A DNA stretch of 14,483 nt, from positions 1 to 14,483 of the forward strand of contig JANXLW010000358.1 in the NCBI GenBank assembly GCA_025354965.1, read 5' to 3'. The notes below the pieces were generated by a model. It saw only the letters and a list, made by a program, of their open reading frames with translations, did not search any database and was not told the origin of the DNA. Source of the DNA: Betaproteobacteria bacterium. GTDB taxonomy: Bacteria > Pseudomonadota > Gammaproteobacteria > Burkholderiales > Burkholderiaceae_C. Shown piece by piece: positions 7,888 to 13,650 of this stretch; position 1 is the stretch's first letter, and every line of letters begins with the position of its first letter. Position numbers and translations under genes: made by a program.

Positions 7888-9036
7888 TCAAGTCTCCTTG
7901 ACCGTTTCGACAATTGTCGCAATCGGCTTTAGCATCACAGTGCGCTGGCGCGCAATTCGCTGGTCGACACGGGTGCGGTCTATGACGTCGCCTGCCAGTT
8001 GACCGCAGGCAGCGTCAATGTCATCGCCTCGGGTCTTGCGTATTGTCGTGACAATACCCGCATCATTCAGAATCCGGGCGAAAGCCAGAATTTGATGCGC
8101 TGAAGATTGCTTCAAACCAGATTGGGGAAACGGGTTGAATGGAATCAAATTGAACTTGCACCACGCACCACTGTTGGAATACTGGCGAACCAGCTTCACC
8201 AATTCGTGCGCCTGCTCCGGCTGGTCGTTGACACCATCGAGCATGCAGTATTCAAAAGTAATAAAGTCGCGCGGCGCATAGGCCAGATACCGGATGCAAG
8301 CGCCCAGCAATTCGGCCAGCGGATATTTTTTGTTCAGCGGCACAAGGTTGTCCCGCAAGGCATCGTTGGGCGCATGCAGCGATACCGCCAGCGCCACCGG
8401 GCATTGCTCGGCAAGAAGATCCATCTTGGGTACGATGCCGGAAGTCGACACCGTGACACGCCGCCTGGACAAACCATAGCCATGATCATCCAGCATGGCA
8501 CGCAGTGCCGGCACAAGTTGAGAATAATTCTGCAGCGGTTCGCCCATTCCCATCATCACAACATTCGAGATGACTCGCTCATCGCGGCGCAAGTGCTTTC
8601 GCAAAAAATGCTCGGCAAACCACAGTTGCGCGATGATCTCACCGGTCTTCAGATTTCGGCTGAACCCCTGATGTCCGGTGGAACAAAATCGACAACCCAC
8701 CGCACAACCAGCCTGCGAAGAAATGCACAGCGTTCCCCTGTCCTCTTCGGGAATAAAGACGGCCTCTACGGCGTCCCCGGCGCCAACGTCAAACAACCAT
8801 TTGATGGTGCCGTCGGACGAGATATGCTGCGACATCACGGGCAGCGGCATCACATGTGCGACCCCCTTGAGCTTTTCTCGCAAGGACTTTGCGAGATCAC
8901 TCATGTCATCAAAACTGGATGCACCCTTTTGATGAATCCATCGAAACAACTGAACTGCGCGATAGCGCTTTTCACCCAGTTGTTCACAAAAAACGGCTAG
9001 GCCATTGAGGTCAAAGTCGAGCAGATTGGTTGTCAT
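7888..9036 (-). CDS. rlmN: Dual-specificity RNA methyltransferase RlmN
   Basis: RlmN is a radical-SAM enzyme that methylates C2 of A2503 in 23S rRNA and A37 of some tRNAs, using a methyl-cysteine intermediate. The 382-residue protein has the N-terminal RNA-binding region (MTTNLLDFDLNGLAVFCEQL, then RYRAVQLFRWIHQKG), the radical-SAM cluster motif C111-x3-C115-x2-C118, GMGEPLQN (163-170) and SLHAPND (219-225). Near the C-terminus TIRKTRGDDIDAACGQL carries the conserved Cys344 that acts with the methylated cysteine. The ATG at 9034-9036 is chosen because MTTNLLDFDL is the Burkholderiales family start; an in-frame TTG at 9079-9081 would add 15 non-family residues. No good ribosome binding site precedes the ATG, and GGCG-TCG-CGCC just upstream could fold. 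It follows ndk by 79 nt and precedes pilW by 3. Confidence 0.97.
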   Translation of the reverse strand: MTTNLLDFDLNGLAVFCEQLGEKRYRAVQLFRWIHQKGASSFDDMSDLAKSLREKLKGVAHVMPLPVMSQHISSDGTIKWLFDVGAGDAVEAVFIPEEDRGTLCISSQAGCAVGCRFCSTGHQGFSRNLKTGEIIAQLWFAEHFLRKHLRRDERVISNVVMMGMGEPLQNYSQLVPALRAMLDDHGYGLSRRRVTVSTSGIVPKMDLLAEQCPVALAVSLHAPNDALRDNLVPLNKKYPLAELLGACIRYLAYAPRDFITFEYCMLDGVNDQPEQAHELVKLVRQYSNSGAWCKFNLIPFNPFPQSGLKQSSAHQILAFARILNDAGIVTTIRKTRGDDIDAACGQLAGDVIDRTRVDQRIARQRTVMLKPIATIVETVKET

Positions 9037-9115
9037 GGCGCGACGCCAAGCCGCCCCAAGCGCGTTATGACCCCATGGCAAGGCGGTAAAACGTGATGGA
9101 GCGCACAGGCCATAT

Positions 9116-9541
9116 CTAACGGGCGTAAACGTTCATGCCGGGGAAAAAGAAGCTGACTTCGACAACGGCAGTTGCAACAGCGTCAGAGCCATGTACCGCA
9201 TTTGCATCGATGCTGTCAGCAAAGTCGGCGCGAATAGTGCCAGGTGCCGCCTTTTTCGGATCGGTTGCACCCATCAGGTCACGATTCTTCAAAACGGCGT
9301 TTTCACCTTCGAGCGCCTGAATCATGACCGGACCGGAGATCATGAATTCAACCAGATCCTTGAAAAAGGGACGCTCTTTATGGACGGCGTAGAAAGCTTC
9401 TGCCTCGCCGCGCGACAACTGAACCAGTTTCGCCGCGACTATTTTCAAACCTGCCGCCTCGAAACGTGCGTAAATCTGGCCAATTACGTTTTTGGCAACC
9501 GCATCGGGCTTGATGATAGAGAGAGTACGTTCGATCGTCAT
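9116..9541 (-). CDS. ndk: Nucleoside diphosphate kinase
   Basis: Ndk transfers the gamma phosphate from ATP to other nucleoside diphosphates through a phosphohistidine and so balances NTP/dNTP pools. The product is 141 residues, the typical bacterial length. It begins MTIERTLSIIKPDAVAKNVI and carries the active-site histidine in IDANAVHGSDA (His117). It ends in SFFFPGMNVYAR. The start at 9539-9541 has an AGGA ribosome binding site 7 nt upstream. An open frame extends further upstream to 9718, but that part is the antisense of the rluB tail and is not coding. The 67-nt gap to rluB is AT-rich and may hold a weak internal promoter, though I see no good -35/-10 pair. The ndk-rlmN adjacency is conserved widely in proteobacteria. 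Confidence 0.98.
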   Translation of the reverse strand: MTIERTLSIIKPDAVAKNVIGQIYARFEAAGLKIVAAKLVQLSRGEAEAFYAVHKERPFFKDLVEFMISGPVMIQALEGENAVLKNRDLMGATDPKKAAPGTIRADFADSIDANAVHGSDAVATAVVEVSFFFPGMNVYAR

Positions 9542-9608
9542 GAGTTTTCCTGAGCTTGAGGTTTGAATATCTACCCAACGGGCAAAGCGTTTGATTTTAT
9601 CTTGAAAG

Positions 9609-11003
9609 TCAGCGACCACGACCGCCGCGGCGTGGTCCGCCATTGGAGCCACCGCCACCACGGCGTTGCCCCTGATCCTGCCGCTGGCGGGTGAAACTAT
9701 CGGCACCAATATAGCCAAAAGCAGTCTTCATCGGGTCCGGTTGGGCAGCATTACCTGACCGGTCACCCGGCTCACTGCGACTCTTTCGACCCGGACCTGC
9801 CAAAAACCCTGGTCCATTGTCTTTGCCACCGCCGGTTGACCCGCCGCGTTGACCATTTCCTGCGCTGCGCGGCCCGTTGCCGCGGCCGCCCCGACGGCGA
9901 CTTCTTGAACCGGGCTGCTGCTCGCCGGCGTCGCGTCTGGGCATATCCCCTGAACCCAGGTTTGCGTCGTTTCCCGACGCCCATGAACTTCGTGTACCGG
10001 CAACCTGCAGCAACGACTTGATGTCGACTTCGTCCAGTTCCATCCAGGCGCCGCGTTTTAGCCCACGCGGTAGCACCATGGCGCCATAACGGATTCGGAT
10101 CAATCGACTCACCGCGTGGCCCACCGCTTCCAGCATGCGCCGGACTTCGCGATTGCGGCCCTCTGAAATGGTAACGCGGTACCAGCAGTTGGAACCTTCC
10201 CCGCCACCCTCTTCAATCATGCCAAATTGAGCCACACCATCGTCCAGCTTGACCCCGTCAAGGAGTCGCTGCTTCTCATCCTTGCTCAATGCCCCCAACA
10301 CGCGCACGGCATACTCCCGCTCAAGGCCGAAGCGAGGGTGCATCAGATTGTTTGCCAACTCCCCGGAGCTGGTAAAAAGCAGCAAACCCTCAGTGTTCAG
10401 ATCAAGTCGTCCAACCGATTGCCATTTGCCCTGAAATAGCTTGGGCAATCTGCGAAACACGGTTGGGCGATTCTGCGGGTCATCGTGTGTGACAACTTCT
10501 CCAACCGGCTTGTGATAGGCAATAACCCGTGGCGGCGGCGCTTCAATCCTGAATCGGATCGGCTTACCGTTGACTTTGACGTGATCGCCAAACTGGATCC
10601 GTTGACCGATGTGAGCAGGCTCATTGTTGACCGTGATCCTGCCCTCCATGATCAATTGCTCCATCTCCAGCCGTGACCCCATCCCGGCCTGCGCCAGGAC
10701 TTTGTGCAGCTTTGGGGTTTCGGCCATTGGCGCCAGTACACGTTTGGCAGGAACCAGGTCGACACTCTGCTCGTCAGCGTCGAATTGTCCCGACACCACA
10801 TCCTCAAAACGGTGTTCTGAGGACGCCATCGTCAACGCTTTTTCTTCTGCTGCCGCAGTTGGTGCTGTCAGCTGCGGCGGTGACTCTCCCGCCGGGTCCG
10901 AGTCTCCATCAAATGCAGTTGCGTCATCTGCGATTGGCTCACTCCCTGGTTCAACAGGGTGCGCATTTAACTGGGCCGAAATGTCGTCACTGAGTACGGT
11001 CAT
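9609..11003 (-). CDS. rluB: 23S rRNA pseudouridine synthase RluB with long Gly/Arg-rich tail
   Basis: RluB makes pseudouridine 2605 in helix 93 of 23S rRNA (E. coli numbering). The 464-residue product is far longer than E. coli RluB (about 290). Residues 1-94 are an acidic, low-complexity extension. An S4 domain follows at about 97-150 (KLHKVLAQAGMGSR), then the RsuA/RluB/E/F catalytic core with GRLDLNTEGLLLFT, whose Asp201 is the expected nucleophile, and EGRNREVRRM (281-290). From about 336 to the end it is Gly/Arg/Ser-rich with RGG-type runs, interrupted by an ordered-looking patch (423-441). The ATG at 11001-11003 overlaps the scpB stop as ATGA, which supports the long form; Met93 is a possible internal start without a ribosome binding site. 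The family includes RluE/F, but length, the GGGEG-W segment and synteny with scpB favour RluB. Confidence 0.93.
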   Translation of the reverse strand: MTVLSDDISAQLNAHPVEPGSEPIADDATAFDGDSDPAGESPPQLTAPTAAAEEKALTMASSEHRFEDVVSGQFDADEQSVDLVPAKRVLAPMAETPKLHKVLAQAGMGSRLEMEQLIMEGRITVNNEPAHIGQRIQFGDHVKVNGKPIRFRIEAPPPRVIAYHKPVGEVVTHDDPQNRPTVFRRLPKLFQGKWQSVGRLDLNTEGLLLFTSSGELANNLMHPRFGLEREYAVRVLGALSKDEKQRLLDGVKLDDGVAQFGMIEEGGGEGSNCWYRVTISEGRNREVRRMLEAVGHAVSRLIRIRYGAMVLPRGLKRGAWMELDEVDIKSLLQVAGTRSSWASGNDANLGSGDMPRRDAGEQQPGSRSRRRGGRGNGPRSAGNGQRGGSTGGGKDNGPGFLAGPGRKSRSEPGDRSGNAAQPDPMKTAFGYIGADSFTRQRQDQGQRRGGGGSNGGPRRGGRGR

Positions 11004-11692
11004 GGCTGAGTTCCTGTCAAGAAAAATAATTCACCATCAGAGTCGACCGTGCCAGTGGCGTCGGCATCCTTCGCAAACCCACCGTCGTTCAAGGTCGGCG
11101 ACCGGTCCAGCGGAATTGGCAATTCCGATTGAGTGAGCAACCGATTTGTGCCAAGTTCCTGCAAGACGTCGGCCTGTTGTGCCGGTGTATCCATCAGGGG
11201 TAGTTGATCGAGCGACTGCAGCCCCAGATCATCCAGAAACTGTTTGGTCGTTGCAAAGAGCGCTGGTCGCCCGATGGTATCGCGGTGGCCGATAGCCTCA
11301 ATCCATCCCCTGTCTCCCAATTGCTTGAGAAGCAGGGAATTGACGGTCACCCCCCGAATGTCCTCTATATCTCCGCGGGTGACCGGTTGTCGATACGCAA
11401 TGATCGCCAGGGTTTCCAGTGTGGCACGGGTGTAGCGAGGCGGCTTTTCCGGATGCAGTCGATCCAGATAGGGTTTCATTTCCGGTCGGCTTTGAAAACG
11501 CCATCCGGTGGCGACGCAGACCAGCTCGATACCACGCTGGGCCCAATCCTGCTGCAGCTCATGCAACAGTGTTTTAAGGGTGTCAAATTCCAACCCATAG
11601 TCAAACATGACGCGCATGTCGTGTACCTGCAAGGGTTGCTGCGAGCAAATCAAGGCGGTTTCTAGAACGCGCTTGGCATCCGCCGTATTCAT
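11000..11692 (-). CDS. scpB: Segregation and condensation protein ScpB
   Basis: ScpB is the winged-helix kite subunit that binds ScpA (the kleisin) and SMC to form a chromosome-condensing complex. The 230-residue protein has two winged-helix units. The signature YTRATLETLAIIAYRQPVTR continues into GDIEDIRGV (residues 87-115), followed by LLKQLGDRGWIEAIGHRDTIGRPALFATT (121-149). The C-terminal 60 residues are acidic and probably disordered. The start is ATG at 11690-11692; the ribosome binding site is weak. It heads the minus-strand run and overlaps rluB by 4 bp. Its usual partner gene scpA is not adjacent: the upstream gene is rluD. A candidate promoter and a 15-bp dyad lie upstream. The identification is firm. 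Confidence 0.94.
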   Translation of the reverse strand: MNTADAKRVLETALICSQQPLQVHDMRVMFDYGLEFDTLKTLLHELQQDWAQRGIELVCVATGWRFQSRPEMKPYLDRLHPEKPPRYTRATLETLAIIAYRQPVTRGDIEDIRGVTVNSLLLKQLGDRGWIEAIGHRDTIGRPALFATTKQFLDDLGLQSLDQLPLMDTPAQQADVLQELGTNRLLTQSELPIPLDRSPTLNDGGFAKDADATGTVDSDGELFFLTGTQP

Positions 11693-11714
11693 GGTCTTGC
11701 AATTTCCGGGAAGA

Positions 11715-11729
11715 GCACCTTCAAGGTGC
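11715..11729. promoter_or_regulatory. 15-bp perfect dyad upstream of scpB, possible operator
   Basis: GCACCTT-C-AAGGTGC is a perfect inverted repeat with a single central base. It starts 23 bp upstream of the scpB ATG and would cover the start site of the candidate scpB promoter, a normal position for a repressor operator. A one-base centre rules out a normal RNA hairpin of full length. I cannot name a regulator. Confidence 0.4.
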
Positions 11730-11735
11730 GAAATC

Positions 11736-11764
11736 AGTATGATTCGTTGGGGCGCGGCTGGCAG
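11736..11764 (-). promoter_or_regulatory. Candidate sigma-70 promoter for the scpB-rluB operon
   Basis: On the minus strand CTGCCA (11759-11764) and CATACT (11736-11741) are each 4/6 matches to -35 and -10, with an ideal 17-bp spacer. The predicted start is near 11729, about 37 nt before scpB. A perfect TTGACA also exists at 11767-11772 but has no -10 at a workable distance. Confidence 0.35.
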
Positions 11765-11787
11765 ATTGTCAAATCCTCAGCGCCTAC

Positions 11788-11804
11788 CCCGGCTGCCGGC
11801 CGGG
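11788..11804. terminator. GC stem-loop between rluD and scpB, possible terminator
   Basis: CCCGGC and GCCGGG form a 6-bp stem around a 5-nt loop. On the plus strand a TTTTT run (11811-11815) lies 6 nt beyond, while on the minus strand, the direction of rluD, no T-run follows. As an intrinsic terminator it would therefore better block plus-strand antisense transcription toward rluD. For rluD it may only pause polymerase or protect the 3' end. Confidence 0.35.
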
Positions 11805-11818
11805 TAATGGTTTTTACA

Positions 11819-12832
11819 TCATTGCAGATAATTATAACTTAGGCCCCACTGGCTCAAGGCCACATTCAAATCTTCCGCCAGGCTCGACTCAAACAACATG
11901 GACCGACCAGTTACCGGATGGTCGAATGCGAGACGAAAGGCATGCAAAGCCTGTCGACGCAGGCCCGCGGCCAACGCACCGCCGTACAGTTCATCGGCCA
12001 CCAGCGGATGTCCCATGGATGCCAAATGAACGCGAATTTGGTGTGTGCGACCGGTATGCAAAGTACACCGAACCAGACATCCTTGATGGCAGTTTTCAAG
12101 CAGTTCTATATCTGTTCTGGCCAATTTACCCGGGGATTTATCCAGATCGACGACAGCCATTCGCAAACGGTTGTGCGGATCGCGGCCAATCGGCGCGCTG
12201 ACCTCGCGCTGGCGTGGACCGACCCAGGGAGCGTGGGCCAGCGCCACGTACTGCCGACTAACCTCGCGCGCGGCGATCAATCGAATCAATGCATCCATCA
12301 CCGGGCGCGTGCGTGCCACAACCATCAATCCGCTGGTATCTTTGTCCAGGCGGTGAACAATGCCGGCACGCGGCAAATTCATGGCTTTTTCGTCATATGC
12401 CAGCAAGCCATTCAACAGCGTGCCACTCCAGTTGCCGGGCGCCGGGTGCACCACCAGGCCGGCCGGCTTGTCGATCACCCACAAATGTTCATCCTCATAT
12501 GCAATATTCAGCGCCATGACTTCCGGCTTGAACGCCTGGCTTTGCGGCGTTGGCCGCAATTCAATCGTCACCGTATCCGAAGCCTTGACCCGCATGGCCG
12601 GTTTGCGCATCACCGCTCCATTGATCATGACACCATCCAGATCTATCAATTGTTGCAAGTAGCTACGTGAAAATTCCGGCACCAGTTCGACCAGCGCACG
12701 GTCCAGACGCTGTCCATGCTGGGCCGCGCCAAATATCAGGTGGCGCAACTCGACATCCGGACCCGCGTCGGCCCGGTCTTCGGCATCATCGCTAGCCGGC
12801 TCACTCGATATAATCGATTCGGAATTCTTCAA
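11819..12832 (-). CDS. rluD: 23S rRNA pseudouridine synthase RluD
   Basis: RluD makes pseudouridines 1911, 1915 and 1917 in helix 69 of 23S rRNA and is needed for normal 50S function. The protein has an S4 domain (GQRLDRALVELVPEFSRSYL, 40-59), the RluA-family core with IDKPAGLVVHPAPGN (120-134), the catalytic motif GIVHRLDKDTSGLMV (157-171, Asp163) and RTHQIRVHLASMGHP near the end. I choose a TTG start (12830-12832), giving 337 residues. An AGGA ribosome binding site lies 8 nt upstream, and no ATG or GTG is available before the S4 domain except the ATG at 12899-12901, which lies inside bamD and would add 23 residues antisense to its signal peptide. Residues 1-28 are acidic. It diverges from bamD. 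RluC is the main alternative; the S4-plus-HRLDKDTSG layout and bamD neighbour favour RluD. Confidence 0.92.
   Translation of the reverse strand: MKNSESIISSEPASDDAEDRADAGPDVELRHLIFGAAQHGQRLDRALVELVPEFSRSYLQQLIDLDGVMINGAVMRKPAMRVKASDTVTIELRPTPQSQAFKPEVMALNIAYEDEHLWVIDKPAGLVVHPAPGNWSGTLLNGLLAYDEKAMNLPRAGIVHRLDKDTSGLMVVARTRPVMDALIRLIAAREVSRQYVALAHAPWVGPRQREVSAPIGRDPHNRLRMAVVDLDKSPGKLARTDIELLENCHQGCLVRCTLHTGRTHQIRVHLASMGHPLVADELYGGALAAGLRRQALHAFRLAFDHPVTGRSMLFESSLAEDLNVALSQWGLSYNYLQ
12809..12814 (+). promoter_or_regulatory. Candidate -10 box of bamD (perfect TATAAT)
   Basis: TATAAT lies 32 bp upstream of the bamD ATG, inside the 5' coding end of rluD on the other strand. No good -35 is present at 16-18 bp (TCATCG at 17 bp), so an activator or UP-type help may be needed. 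The box lies inside a 13-bp dyad, TCGAT-ATA-ATCGA (12805-12817). Predicted start near 12821. Confidence 0.45.
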
Positions 12833-12846
12833 GAAAGTTGTCCTAC

Positions 12847-13650
12847 ATGCTTCGCGCCAAATTATCGGTTGTCTGTGTCTGCTCGCTGACCGGGGTGGCA
12901 TTGTTGCTTGGGTGTTCGTCTACCCCGGAGGACAAGACAGCGACAATGAGTCCGAACAAAATATACGCCGACGCCAAAGATGAATTGAGTTCTGGCAGCT
13001 ATGACAAGGCTATCACGCTGCTTGAAAAGCTTGAAGGCCGTGCCGCCGGCACACCTCTGGCGCAACAGGCCCAACTTGATAAGGCATACGCGCAATACAA
13101 ATCCGGCGAATCGGCGCAGGCCATCGCGACGATCGATCGCTTCTTGAAATTGCACCCGGCGAGTCCCGCGCTTGATTACGCCTTGTACCTCAAAGGTCTG
13201 GTCAACTTCAATGACGACCTGGGCATGTTTTCGGCCATCACCCGCCAGGATCTGGCAGAACGCGATCAAAAGGCGGCCAAAGAATCCTTTGAGTCATTCA
13301 AAGAACTACTTACCCGGTTCCCGACCTCCCGCTATGCACCGGACGCCAGCCAGCGCATGACCTTCATTGTCAATTCACTGGCCCGCTACGAGGTGCATGT
13401 TGCTCGTTATTACTTTAGCCGCGGTGCCTATGTGGCAGCCATCAACCGGGCTCAGCTTGCGATTTCTGACTACCAGAACGTGCCCGCAATCGAGGAGGCA
13501 GTGTTCATCCTTGTCAAATCGTATGACGCGCTGGGCATGACAAAACTGCGCGACGATGCGAAACGGGTGCTCGAAAAAAGTTACCCACATTCAGAATACT
13601 TGAGCAATGGATTCAAAACCAGTTCCGATCCGTGGTGGAAATTCTGGTAA
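12847..13650 (+). CDS. bamD: Outer-membrane assembly lipoprotein BamD
   Basis: BamD is the essential lipoprotein of the BAM complex; its TPRs bind BamA and substrate barrel proteins. The 267-residue protein has a signal peptide with lipobox L20-L21-G22-C23, followed by the family hallmark PNKIYADAKDELSSGSYDKA (36-55). TPR units follow through KSGESAQAIATIDRFLKLHP, a segment matching FKELLTRFPTSRYAPDA, and KSYDALGMTKLRDDAKRVLE. It ends in WWKFW, typical of betaproteobacterial BamD. The ATG at 12847 is chosen over the upstream in-frame TTG (12838) because it gives a standard signal peptide; AAGAAAG, 9 nt upstream, is a weak ribosome binding site. It is the only plus-strand gene. It diverges from rluD with 14 bp between starts and converges on the helicase gene with a 38-bp coding overlap. 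Confidence 0.96.
   Translation: MLRAKLSVVCVCSLTGVALLLGCSSTPEDKTATMSPNKIYADAKDELSSGSYDKAITLLEKLEGRAAGTPLAQQAQLDKAYAQYKSGESAQAIATIDRFLKLHPASPALDYALYLKGLVNFNDDLGMFSAITRQDLAERDQKAAKESFESFKELLTRFPTSRYAPDASQRMTFIVNSLARYEVHVARYYFSRGAYVAAINRAQLAISDYQNVPAIEEAVFILVKSYDALGMTKLRDDAKRVLEKSYPHSEYLSNGFKTSSDPWWKFW
12861..12866 (-). promoter_or_regulatory. Candidate -10 box of rluD (GATAAT)
   Basis: GATAAT on the minus strand (5/6 match) lies 28 bp upstream of the TTG start of rluD, inside the bamD signal-peptide codons. No convincing -35 accompanies it, so this is tentative. Confidence 0.28.

Noticed and set aside
8107..9000. Long plus-strand open frame of 297 codons
   Set aside because: It is the exact antisense of rlmN, whose radical-SAM motifs are unmistakable; the antisense translation has no recognisable domain.
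9542..9608. Internal promoter for ndk
   Set aside because: The gap is AT-rich (TAAAAT and TAGATA appear) but no -35 partner lies at 16-18 bp, so I do not call it.
9542..9718. N-terminal extension of ndk into the rluB 3' end
   Set aside because: Ndk is 141 residues in nearly all bacteria and a good ribosome binding site precedes the ATG at 9541.
11918..12670. Plus-strand open frame of 250 codons
   Set aside because: Antisense of rluD core, including its catalytic motif.
12833..12901. ATG at 12901 as rluD start
   Set aside because: It lies well inside bamD, opposite the signal-peptide codons, and adds residues that look like antisense; the TTG at 12832 has a proper ribosome binding site. Not fully excluded.
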